8,184 bases of DNA, from positions 1 through 8,184 of the forward strand of contig JABFWM010000280.1 in NCBI GenBank assembly GCA_013362195.1. Direction: 5' to 3'. A program made the position numbers and the translations under genes. Position 1 is the first letter of the stretch. Every line of letters begins with the position of its first letter. Source of the DNA: Acidobacteriota bacterium. GTDB taxonomy: Bacteria; Acidobacteriota; Vicinamibacteria; Vicinamibacterales; 2-12-FULL-66-21. The notes beneath the pieces were generated by a model. The model was not told the origin of the DNA and made no database searches. It saw only the letters and a program-made list of their open reading frames with translations. Positions 1 through 6,945 of the stretch are shown here, in pieces.

Positions 1-2405
1 TCGCGCTGTTCCTCGCCTGGATCCTCGCGCTCGTGGCGCTCGCGCGCCGATGGGCCTCCATCGGGATTGCGGCGTCGGCGTGCGGATGTCTGGCCGCCGG
101 CGCCGTGATCGGCGCGCGTGCCGCGGAACGCGCCGCTTCTCCTCCGCTCCTCGCCTGGTTCCATCGTCATGCGCCTGAGGCGCCGGTCCGCCTGAGCGGG
201 ATCCTGCGCACCGACGCGAGCCCCTCGCCGTCGGGCATTTCCCTCCTGCTGGACGTCCGCGATGCCGGCAGCGGCGACGGCCTCGTCCACGCACGCGGCG
301 GCGTGCGGCTGTCCGTCTCCGGCGCCCTCGCGGCGGCGGCCGCCCGCGACTGGACGGAAGGGCGGCGCGTCACACTCGTCGCGGCGCTGCGCGAGCCGAT
401 CGATTACCGGGATCCGGGCGTGCCGGGCGATCGCGACCGGCTGGCGCGGCAGGAGATTGCGCTGACCGGATCGGTCAAGAGCGCCGCGCTGATCGCGGTT
501 GATGCGCGCGGAACGTGGCTGCAGGAATCCGCGGCCGCCCTGCGCGCGCACGTGCGAAACGTCACCCGACGCGCGGTCGGGCGCTGGAGCGCCCGCGCCG
601 CCGGCGTGGTCACCGCGATTCTGATTGGCGATCGCAGCGGCCTCGATGCCGACGACGAGCGCCGGCTGCAGGAAGCGGGGACCTACCACGTGATCGCGAT
701 TTCGGGCGGCAACATCGCGCTCCTGACGGCGCTGCTCGTGCTGCTCGGTCGATGGATGGGCCTGGCGCCGCGCACCACGGCCGCCGCCGCGATCGTGCTG
801 CTCGCCTTCTACGGCTACGCCGCGGGCCTGGCGGCGTCGATCCTTCGGGCCACGCTCGCCGGCATCATCTTTCTCGCCGCACGCGTCCTCGATCATCGCG
901 GTCCCGCGCTGAACACGCTCGCGGTCGTCTCTGCCGTCGCCGCCGTCAGCGCACCGTTGTCCCTTCTCGATCCGGGCTTCGTGCTTTCCTATGCCGCGAC
1001 GCTCGCGATTGTCGTTGCGGCGGAACGGTTCATTCCCGCACCCGAGCGCGCGCGCAGCGTCCCGCGCTGGCGCCGCACGCTCCACGGGATGCTCGTCGCC
1101 GCCCGTGCGCTCGGCGTCGCGACGTTGTGCGCGGAAGTCGCGCTGGCCCCGATCGGCGCACGGCTGTTCGGGCGCATCAGCCTGGCCGGCCTCGTCCTGA
1201 ACTTCGCCGCCATCCCGCTGATGTCGCTCATTCAGATTGCCGGGCTCGCCGCCGTGCTGTGCGACGTCGTGTCGGCGGGTGCGGCGTCGGTCTGCGGGTG
1301 GATCGCGCACCACGCCACGCGCGCGCTCGTTGGATCGGCGGGGCTCGTCGACATCGCCCCCTGGCTCGTGCTCGACGTCCCCCCGCCGTCGCTCGGAACG
1401 ATCGCGGCCTGGTACGCCGGGTGGGTGCTCGTCATCGGGGCGCTGACATCCGGTGGGCGCCTGCGGCGGCGTCTCGTCGGCGCCGGTGCGGCACTGATCA
1501 TCGTCAGTGCGCTGCTGCTGGCCGTCGCGCCGTCCGCCGTCCAGGCGTCGCGGGTCGCGCCGCCGCCTCCGGGATGGACGCGGATCGTGTTTCTCGACGT
1601 CGGCCAAGGCGACGCGACCATCGTCATGTCACCGGATCGCGCGCCGGTCTCTCCACTGCTCGTCGATGCGGGCGGCAGCGCCGGGGGATCGTTCGACGTC
1701 GGCCGCCGCGTCGTCGTACCGGCGCTGTGGGCGCTCGGCGTGCGCCGCCTCGGATCCGTGGTGCTCACGCACGGCGATCCCGATCACATCGGGGGTGCAC
1801 CCGCCGTCGTGCGCGCGTTGCACCCGGGCGGCATCTTCGAAGGGGTGCCCGTCCCACATCACCAGCCGCTGCTGCGCGTCCGCGACGTCGCCAACGCGCA
1901 GGGCATCGAATGGCGAGCGGTCCACGCCGGCGAGACGCTCGCGTCAGGACCGCCGGCGGTTCGTGTGCTGCACCCGCCGGCGCCGGATTGGGAGCGCCGC
2001 AAGGTGCGCAACGACGACTCCGTCGTCCTCGACGTGCGGATCGGCGACGTCGAGATCGTGCTGCCCGGAGACATCGGACGCGACGTCGAGCGCGCGATCG
2101 CGCCGCACCTGGGCCAGGCCCCGATCGTCATCGTGAAGGCCCCGCATCACGGCAGCGCCGGCAGCAGCTCGCCGGTGTTCGTGGACGCCGCTCACCCCGC
2201 GGCCGTGATCTTCAGCGCCGGCCGCCGCAATCCGTTCGGCCATCCCGCCCCTGTCGTCGTCGCGCGCTACCGCGACGCGGGCGCGCGCATTTTCCGCACC
2301 GACGAGGACGGGGCGATCTTCGTCGATACCGACGGGCGACAGGCGGTCGTGTGGACGTGGGTGCGCAGGCTCCAGGCACCAATCACCCTGCCGCGTCGCG
2401 AATGA
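1..2405 (+). CDS. comEC: ComEC/Rec2-family DNA internalization protein, 5' partial
   Basis: Inner-membrane channel that brings single-stranded DNA into the cytoplasm during natural transformation. The reading frame is open to the left edge (first full codon at 3), and the codons before the GTG at 33 encode a hydrophobic helix (ALFLAWILALVALARRW), so the true start lies upstream. Residues below count from that GTG. Residues about 50-150 match the soluble N-terminal (DUF4131, OB-fold-like) region, including the DYRDPGVPGD stretch. Residues about 185-500 are the polytopic Competence domain, with GDRSGL (199-204) and HVIAISGGN (219-227). Residues about 515-780 are the metallo-beta-lactamase-like domain: FLDVGQGD (520-527), THGDPDH (579-585, the HxDxDH metal motif), LPGDIG (677-682) and APHHGS (703-708). 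All key motifs of the C-terminal domain are present, so a working nuclease-like domain is plausible. ISGGN replaces the commoner ISGLH. The gene ends with TGA at 2403-2405. The family call is firm; transformability of the host is not shown. Confidence 0.95.
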   Translation, partial: ALFLAWILALVALARRWASIGIAASACGCLAAGAVIGARAAERAASPPLLAWFHRHAPEAPVRLSGILRTDASPSPSGISLLLDVRDAGSGDGLVHARGGVRLSVSGALAAAAARDWTEGRRVTLVAALREPIDYRDPGVPGDRDRLARQEIALTGSVKSAALIAVDARGTWLQESAAALRAHVRNVTRRAVGRWSARAAGVVTAILIGDRSGLDADDERRLQEAGTYHVIAISGGNIALLTALLVLLGRWMGLAPRTTAAAAIVLLAFYGYAAGLAASILRATLAGIIFLAARVLDHRGPALNTLAVVSAVAAVSAPLSLLDPGFVLSYAATLAIVVAAERFIPAPERARSVPRWRRTLHGMLVAARALGVATLCAEVALAPIGARLFGRISLAGLVLNFAAIPLMSLIQIAGLAAVLCDVVSAGAASVCGWIAHHATRALVGSAGLVDIAPWLVLDVPPPSLGTIAAWYAGWVLVIGALTSGGRLRRRLVGAGAALIIVSALLLAVAPSAVQASRVAPPPPGWTRIVFLDVGQGDATIVMSPDRAPVSPLLVDAGGSAGGSFDVGRRVVVPALWALGVRRLGSVVLTHGDPDHIGGAPAVVRALHPGGIFEGVPVPHHQPLLRVRDVANAQGIEWRAVHAGETLASGPPAVRVLHPPAPDWERRKVRNDDSVVLDVRIGDVEIVLPGDIGRDVERAIAPHLGQAPIVIVKAPHHGSAGSSSPVFVDAAHPAAVIFSAGRRNPFGHPAPVVVARYRDAGARIFRTDEDGAIFVDTDGRQAVVWTWVRRLQAPITLPRRE

Positions 2406-2489
2406 GCGGTGGTGCGAAGGATGTTCGTGAAGCAGATCGCGTACGACAAATCATCTCGCATGCGTGGCGGTGATGAACTCGTGCCTTCT

Positions 2490-2776
2490 TGTACACAATG
2501 CAGAGGACAACGGCGGTGCTGGCGGCAGCGAGTCCGGCGCCTCGGCGTCAACCTTGCGCGTACTCGGCTCGTCAGCCCGACAGAGAGTCGTGTGTGGATC
2601 TCGAACTTCGGAATGGCAAGCCGTACGGCGCGGTAATACCACGGCGCGACGATGAACGCCGAAGCCCGCCGCAACCCACACTGGCGCAACTTTTGGCTGG
2701 GCCTCATCGAAGATCAACTCCGAGCGTGCGAGCTGCACCGACGGCGGCCTGCCTCGATTCGCAGCGGGCGAACTGA
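2490..2776 (+). pseudogene. Possible frameshifted Phd/YefM-type antitoxin relic
   Basis: Tentative. Two adjacent frames give pieces that resemble the order of a Phd/YefM antitoxin. First comes VNLARTRLVS (like the family's VNLxxAKTRLS opening), and after a frame change DLELRNGKPYGAVIP (like the GKPVAxLVP strand), followed by a tail with PTLAQLLAG. The second frame is open from about 2489 to 2776. A TGTACA hexamer lies at 2490-2495; this core is known as the YefM operator sequence, but a single hexamer can arise by chance. No toxin partner (RelE, Doc or PIN type) is recognisable downstream. If real, this is a broken remnant and not a working antitoxin. It could equally be chance similarity in non-coding DNA. 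Confidence 0.2.
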
Positions 2777-2893
2777 AGTCCGGGGCTTTCCGGGGTGAAC
2801 TCGGGAGATCGCCCAATACGCTGCGGCGCACGGGGCTGCTTACGATCGTTCCTTCTGAGGCGCCTGGCTCCCTCCGGGTTCCCGCGACAGCGT

Positions 2894-2943
2894 GGTGAGC
2901 GATCCCTGATCGCGGGGTCTTCATGATTCACGTCGTGCTCACC
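2894..2943. repeat. Nested inverted repeat upstream of the oxidase gene
   Basis: A perfect 7-bp inverted repeat, GGTGAGC (2894-2900) and GCTCACC (2937-2943), encloses a second 6-bp stem, GATCCC (2901-2906) and GGGGTC (2914-2919, one G-T pair). The inner stem abuts the outer stem directly on the 5' side and leaves a 17-nt bulge on the other. It lies about 200 bases before the oxidase start. It could be a leader RNA structure or an operator, or chance in GC-rich DNA. Confidence 0.3.
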
Positions 2944-3126
2944 GACCCGCTCACGGGAGCGAGCAGGAAGAGCTTTGTCGTGGGTCCGGCGCGCAGCGAA
3001 GTAGCGTACGCGCGCTGATGACTGGCTGGAGGCGTCGGGGTCCGTCCGTAGGGCGAAGCACACGCGGACGCGAGCGTGCGGCACGCAGGGATGAGGTCAA
3101 GACGGCAGCGCCGGCGCGACCGGCGG

Positions 3127-3132
3127 AAAGGA
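3127..3132 (+). promoter_or_regulatory. Ribosome-binding site that sets the oxidase start
   Basis: AAAGGA, with AGGA ending 6 bases before the GTG at 3139. The frame is open upstream to a GTG at 3076, but that start would add about 21 arginine-rich residues and has no comparable site before it. GTG 3139 is therefore preferred, and it also places the twin-arginine motif at a usual distance from the N terminus for long Tat signals. Confidence 0.65.
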
Positions 3133-3138
3133 ACGAGA

Positions 3139-5316
3139 GTGTATCTTTCAGACAGCGCTTCCAAAGCCCGGCTCAGGGAAGCCGAGCACGCGCGGAAGAA
3201 CCGGGCCGACATCGTCAAGGCGTACTCGTGGGGCCAGATCTCGCGCCGCGATTTGATCAAGTGGGGCCTTGTCACCGCGGGCGGCATGCTCGCGCCGATC
3301 AATGGGCTGAGCCCGTTTGCCGGCAGCGTCTACGCGTCGTCGTCGATCCCGACCGGCGCGCCGCCGAGCCCGCTCTTCGGTGTCGCGTCGTTCACCCAGC
3401 CCATGCCCCGGTTCGACGTGCTGCCGCGCACGCCGCTGTCGGCGCTCACGCCAGCGCCAACCAGGGAAGCGAACACGACGCCGCAGCCCGTCGCCCCGGA
3501 GTTGGGCGGCGGCTTTGGACCGATCGAGGGACGCCCCCCGGGTCCGATCTGGGCGCATCAATTGTGGGACCTGCTTCCGCCGAAAGTCGCCATTCAGGTG
3601 ACGCAGGAAGGAGCGAAGGTCAACACCATCTATAACCCGCACGTGACGTCGGCGCTCAACTCCGGCATCCTCGCGAGCGATCCGCTCCGGCCGCGGTTCC
3701 ACCCGGGTCTCCCCGACCAGCGTCCCGACAAGCTGTGGACGTTCATGGGCACGCTGCCTCCCAAACTGATGATCGGGCGATACGGCGAGCCCATTCTCTT
3801 TCGCCACCACAACCGGCTGCCGGTGGACGCGAGAGTCAATGGCGGCTTCGGGCGGCACACGATTTCCACGCACGAGCACAACGGGCATCATGGCGCCGAG
3901 AACGACGGTTTCACCGGCGCATACTTCTTTCCGAACCAGTTCTACGACTACCACTATCCCATCGTCCTCGCGGGCATGAAGAGCATCAACGTCGACGCGA
4001 CGAATCCGCGCGCCGGATCGCCGGATGACTCCGGCGGGATCGTCAAAGTCCCGGGCGACTGGTGCGAGACCATGAGCACGCATTGGTTTCACGACCACAT
4101 GTTCAGCTTCACGTCGCAGAACGTGTACAAGGGCAACGCCGGCATGTTCAACATCTACAGCGCCGTCGATCGCGGTAACGAGGCGATCAACGATGGCGTC
4201 AACCTGCAGTTGCCGAGCGGGACCGACAACGCCTGGGGGAACTTGGACTACGACGTGAACCTCATGCTTGCGGACAAGGCGTGGGATCAAGACGGGCAGC
4301 TGCTGTTCGACATCTTCAACTTCGACGGGTTCCTCGGCGACGTGATGACCGTCAACCTCGTGTACAAGCCGTACTTCGAAGTCGAGCGCCGCAAATACCG
4401 CTTCCGCATCCTGAACGCGTCGGTGTCGCGCTTCCTGAGGCTCGCCCTGAGCGACGGCTCGCCGATGTGGCAGATTGGCAACGATGGCAACCTGCTGCCG
4501 CAGCCGGTGCTGCTGACCGAGACCGACGAGATGGGGATCGCCGAGCGGTACGACATCGTCATCGACTTCTCGCGTTACAGCGTCGGGCAGAAGGTCTGGA
4601 TGGTGAACCTGTGCGAACACCAGGACGGGAAGGGGCCGCACGCCGATCTCACCGTGCGCGAAGCGCTGTCGGGAGTGTCGCCCGATCCGTGCGTCGGGAG
4701 GTTCCTCGAGTTCCGGATCGTCCGCGATCCGGCCAGGCCCGATCTGAGCCAGGTCCCGGCCACGCTGGTCCCCAACCCTGATCTGTCCGCAATCCCGGTG
4801 GCACGCGAACGGGTCTTCGAGTGGGCTCGCGGGGCGAGCCAGACGAGCAGCGATCCGGTGACGTCGTTCTTCGGCCCTTGGGGGATCAAGACGAACGGCG
4901 GCGCCGCGCTCGCGGCGGACTTCGGCCGGGTGTCGGCTGCACCGCGCTACGGCACGCGCGAGGTCTGGACGCTGAAGAATGGCGGCGGCGGCTGGGACCA
5001 CCCGGTGCACATTCATTTCGAGGAGGGCCGCATTCTCGCGCGCGACGGCAGCGCCGACATGGTGCCACCGTGGGAGCGCGGCCGCAAAGACGTCTACCGG
5101 CTGCGGCCGGGCGGGAGCGTCACCCTTACGATGCAGTTCCGCGACTTCGGCGGCATGTACATGGAGCACTGCCACAATACCGTGCACGAGGACAACGCCA
5201 TGCTGCTTCGGTGGGAACTCGACGATGGCGGCGCCCCGTTCCTCCGCCCCCTGCCGACGCCGATTCCCACGCCGCAAGGGGTGACCTTCCACGATCCGAC
5301 GGAGGTCCTCCCGTAA
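3139..5316 (+). CDS. Tat-exported multicopper oxidase, CotA/bilirubin-oxidase-like
   Basis: Predicted 725-residue periplasmic or surface copper enzyme that couples one-electron oxidation of a substrate (phenolic, bilirubin-type or metal ion) to reduction of O2 to water. A twin-arginine motif SRRDLIK (35-41), a hydrophobic stretch to about residue 57 and a likely cleavage after AGSVYA (about 66) mark Tat export, as expected for a folded copper protein. A proline-rich linker (about 67-140) precedes three cupredoxin-like domains. All four copper-ligand motifs are visible: HEH (245-247) within THEHNGHHG, HWFHDH (315-320), HPVHIH (621-626) and HCHNTVHEDNAM (677-688). C678 and H683 are type 1 copper ligands and M688 is the likely axial residue. 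FNFDGFLGDVMTVN and the RKYRFRILN stretch are typical of the CotA/bilirubin oxidase branch. At about 725 residues it is longer than CotA (about 510). The start is the GTG with AGGA 6 bases upstream. The SCO-cytochrome gene begins 60 bases downstream. The family is firm; the substrate is unknown. Confidence 0.93.
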   Translation: MYLSDSASKARLREAEHARKNRADIVKAYSWGQISRRDLIKWGLVTAGGMLAPINGLSPFAGSVYASSSIPTGAPPSPLFGVASFTQPMPRFDVLPRTPLSALTPAPTREANTTPQPVAPELGGGFGPIEGRPPGPIWAHQLWDLLPPKVAIQVTQEGAKVNTIYNPHVTSALNSGILASDPLRPRFHPGLPDQRPDKLWTFMGTLPPKLMIGRYGEPILFRHHNRLPVDARVNGGFGRHTISTHEHNGHHGAENDGFTGAYFFPNQFYDYHYPIVLAGMKSINVDATNPRAGSPDDSGGIVKVPGDWCETMSTHWFHDHMFSFTSQNVYKGNAGMFNIYSAVDRGNEAINDGVNLQLPSGTDNAWGNLDYDVNLMLADKAWDQDGQLLFDIFNFDGFLGDVMTVNLVYKPYFEVERRKYRFRILNASVSRFLRLALSDGSPMWQIGNDGNLLPQPVLLTETDEMGIAERYDIVIDFSRYSVGQKVWMVNLCEHQDGKGPHADLTVREALSGVSPDPCVGRFLEFRIVRDPARPDLSQVPATLVPNPDLSAIPVARERVFEWARGASQTSSDPVTSFFGPWGIKTNGGAALAADFGRVSAAPRYGTREVWTLKNGGGGWDHPVHIHFEEGRILARDGSADMVPPWERGRKDVYRLRPGGSVTLTMQFRDFGGMYMEHCHNTVHEDNAMLLRWELDDGGAPFLRPLPTPIPTPQGVTFHDPTEVLP

Positions 5317-5321
5317 GGCAT

Positions 5322-5344
5322 GACGCGGGTCGGATGCCCGCGTC
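5322..5344 (+). other. Intercistronic GC-rich stem-loop after the oxidase gene
   Basis: GACGCGGG (5322-5329) and CCCGCGTC (5337-5344) form a perfect 8-bp stem with a 7-nt loop (TCGGATG), starting 5 bases after the TAA of the oxidase. No T-tract follows, so it does not look like a complete intrinsic terminator. It could protect the 3' end of the oxidase message or cause partial termination, setting more oxidase than SCO protein from one transcript. Confidence 0.5.
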
Positions 5345-5376
5345 GCCCGTGCTCCCGAGCCAGGAGATGATCGACC

Positions 5377-6327
5377 GTGCACCAGCCACGTCGCACGCCC
5401 CCTGCTATCGCGCTTCTGCTGGGCGCAGTGCTGGCGGCCCTGCTGTTCGCCGCCAGCATCGAGCGCCGTACGGAGGCCGCGGACCGCTTTCCCAACGTGC
5501 CGCTCATCACCCAGGACGGCCGCACGGTGCGGTTCTACGACGACCTGCTGAAGGGGAAGGCGGTCGTGATCAACATGATTTACACGAGCTGCAAGGACCG
5601 CTGCCCGCTCGAGACGGCCAAGCTCGCTCAGGTGCAGCGGCTACTCGCGGATCATGTCGGCAAGGACATCTTCTTCTATTCGATCACGATCGACCCGGAG
5701 TTCGACTCGCCCGAGGTGCTCAGGGCGTATGCGGAGAAGTTCCATGTCGGACCGGGATGGCTGTTCCTCACAGGGCAGCGGGACGACATCACGCTCCTGC
5801 AGAAACGGCTCGGGCTGTATTCGATGACGGATGCCGCGAATCCCGATGGCCACCAGCCAAGCCTGATGATCGGGAACGAAGGGACGGGGGCGTGGATGCT
5901 CAACTCCGCGGTCGATAACCCGCGCTTTCTCGCGACGACCATCCGAAATTTTCTGATCGGATGGACACGCGATCCGGCTGACGGACGGCGCAGCTATTCG
6001 ACCGCCGCACCCATTGCCGGCTTCGGCGCGGGCGGCTATTTGTTCCAGAGCAAGTGTGCTGCGTGCCACACGATCGGCGGCGGTGACCGCATCGGTCCGG
6101 ATCTGTCCGGTGTGACCGAGAGGCGCGATGGCAGATGGCTGCGCCGGTTCATTCAACGACCGGACCAGTTGCTGGCGGAGCGGGATCCGATCGCCATGGC
6201 CCTGCACGCGCAATACAACCAGGTGCAGATGCCGAACCTGCGTCTCGGCGATGCCGATGTGGAGGCCCTGGTCGAATACATGACGCGTCAAGCGAACGGG
6301 AAACCCGGACCTGCGCGCGGACGCTGA
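5377..6327 (+). CDS. SCO1/SenC copper chaperone fused to cytochrome c domain
   Basis: A 316-residue membrane-anchored periplasmic protein. Residues about 10-27 form a hydrophobic N-terminal anchor or signal. Residues about 35-195 are a thioredoxin-fold SCO1/SenC domain with the CxxxC copper/redox motif C72-KDR-C76 (in TSCKDRCP) and the probable third copper ligand H159 in DGHQPSLMIGN. Residues about 215-308 are a class I cytochrome c domain with the haem motif CAACH (227-231), the GPDLSGV segment typical of such domains, and a likely axial M285 in VQMPNLRL. SCO proteins deliver copper to copper enzymes, classically the CuA site of cytochrome oxidase, or act as thiol reductants. Next to a multicopper oxidase, copper loading of that enzyme plus haem electron transfer is a sensible inference. 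GTG at 5377 is chosen because AGGAG (5362-5366) lies 10 bases upstream; the ATG at 5367 is out of frame. Domain calls are firm; the partner is inferred. Confidence 0.93.
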   Translation: MHQPRRTPPAIALLLGAVLAALLFAASIERRTEAADRFPNVPLITQDGRTVRFYDDLLKGKAVVINMIYTSCKDRCPLETAKLAQVQRLLADHVGKDIFFYSITIDPEFDSPEVLRAYAEKFHVGPGWLFLTGQRDDITLLQKRLGLYSMTDAANPDGHQPSLMIGNEGTGAWMLNSAVDNPRFLATTIRNFLIGWTRDPADGRRSYSTAAPIAGFGAGGYLFQSKCAACHTIGGGDRIGPDLSGVTERRDGRWLRRFIQRPDQLLAERDPIAMALHAQYNQVQMPNLRLGDADVEALVEYMTRQANGKPGPARGR

Positions 6328-6349
6328 CCGAGCGCCGCCGGGTCGAGAT

Positions 6350-6369
6350 GCCGCCCACGTCGAGGCGGC
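6350..6369 (+). other. Short stem-loop between SCO-cytochrome gene and next gene
   Basis: GCCGCC (6350-6355) and GGCGGC (6364-6369) form a perfect 6-bp stem with an 8-nt loop. An upstream CGCCGCC (6333-6339) can compete for the same right arm, GGCGGCG (6364-6370), giving a 7-bp stem with a longer loop. There is no T-tract. The stem ends 6 bases before the ribosome-binding site at 6376, so it could influence translation of the downstream gene. Chance is possible at this GC content. Confidence 0.3.
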
Positions 6370-6375
6370 GATGTC

Positions 6376-6380
6376 AGGAG
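6376..6380 (+). promoter_or_regulatory. Ribosome-binding site for the small secreted protein
   Basis: AGGAG ends 5 bases before ATG 6386. The in-frame ATG at 6371 lies upstream of this site and cannot use it, and ATG 6392 would have an 11-base spacing, so 6386 is the best start. Confidence 0.65.
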
Positions 6381-6385
6381 AAACG

Positions 6386-6880
6386 ATGTCTATGCGTCGG
6401 CTGATTTGTGTTGTCGCTCTTGCAGGCCTCTTCGGGATGGCCCCGAGTCCGTTGCCGCTCGGCGCATCTGCCGCCGCGGCGGCGCTGCCCGGAGCCATGC
6501 AAATCCCCATTTCGGGGACCGTGAACGATGCCACCGAGAGTGTCGCACTGTCGGGGAGCGCCGAAATCGTGAGCACGCTGGTGCTCGACCCGCTGCTCTT
6601 CGAGCCGCCGCGCGTGCTCGTCGACATCAGGCTGGTGGGCGTCTCCGGTGTCGGATTGACGACGGGGCAGCAATATGTCGCGAGCGGCCAGAAGACGCTG
6701 CTCCGCGTGCTCGGGCCGTCCGACGTGCTCGAGATTACGTTCCCGTCCTTCCCCGCAACCGTGGGAGGCGAGCGGCAGGCCCGGTCGGTGCTCGCGGCGT
6801 TCCGCCTCAGCTTCGACGTGCTGACGGGCACGCTCAGCGGCGCCACTGCGGCGTTCTCGACGCCGCCGGCGGCGCCTTGA
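6386..6880 (+). CDS. Small secreted protein of unknown function
   Basis: Not recognised. A 164-residue protein with a clear export signal: basic MSMRRL, a hydrophobic core at about 6-19 and an alanine-rich cleavage region (ASAAAAA, about 27-33). The mature part, about 130 residues, has few charged residues and alternating hydrophobic stretches such as ALSGSAEIVSTLVL and PRVLVDIRLVGVSGVGL, suggesting an all-beta, probably periplasmic or secreted fold. After the signal peptide it has no cysteine or histidine cluster that would mark a metal or haem site (its only cysteine, C8, is in the signal). It starts 58 bases after the SCO-cytochrome stop in the same direction, so co-transcription with the two redox genes is likely. 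It may be a structural or accessory partner of the oxidase, but nothing in the sequence shows its role. The reading frame, ribosome-binding site and signal peptide make it a convincing gene. Confidence 0.8.
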   Translation: MSMRRLICVVALAGLFGMAPSPLPLGASAAAAALPGAMQIPISGTVNDATESVALSGSAEIVSTLVLDPLLFEPPRVLVDIRLVGVSGVGLTTGQQYVASGQKTLLRVLGPSDVLEITFPSFPATVGGERQARSVLAAFRLSFDVLTGTLSGATAAFSTPPAAP

Positions 6881-6945
6881 GGCGTAGAAGAGATCACGGC
6901 GCGGGCCGCGGGGATGCGACACACAGCTTCGTCGAGCGTGGGCGC

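Larger units (their letters stand above)
2406..3138. other. Gene-poor stretch with possible relics
   Basis: About 730 bases separate comEC from the multicopper oxidase without a convincing intact gene. Open frames here are short, lack good ribosome-binding sites and have arginine/serine/proline-rich composition typical of non-coding GC-rich DNA. Within it I see a possible antitoxin relic (2490-2776), a nested inverted repeat (2894-2943), two tiny ATG frames (2652-2798, 48 residues; 2923-3018, 31 residues) that I do not support as genes, and the leader of the oxidase gene. The promoter for the oxidase probably lies in its 3' part, but I cannot point to clear -35/-10 boxes or a known copper-responsive operator. 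Confidence 0.6.

Noticed and set aside
515..2473. A 652-codon + strand frame overlapping comEC
   Set aside because: Extremely arginine-rich with no domain, in a shifted frame of a gene with clear family motifs; a GC shadow.
2652..2798. 48-residue ATG frame (MNAEARRNPHWRNFW...)
   Set aside because: No ribosome-binding site, no recognisable motif, and arginine-rich in its second half. It lies in a stretch that otherwise looks decayed.
2923..3018. 31-residue ATG frame that could be a leader peptide
   Set aside because: No ribosome-binding site and it lies inside the nested dyad. Nothing supports translation or attenuation.
3076..3138. Upstream GTG start for the oxidase at 3076
   Set aside because: It would add a 21-residue arginine-rich leader without a good ribosome-binding site, whereas GTG 3139 has AGGA at 6 bases.
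2406..3138. Group II intron or insertion sequence in the gene-poor stretch
   Set aside because: I found no intron domain V-like fold, reverse transcriptase motif, transposase motif or matching terminal inverted repeats with target duplication.
3148..5382. A 744-codon open frame on the minus strand, antisense to the whole oxidase gene
   Set aside because: It mirrors the oxidase codons, is rich in R, A, V and H without recognisable domains, and the + strand frame has complete copper motifs. It is a shadow caused by high GC.
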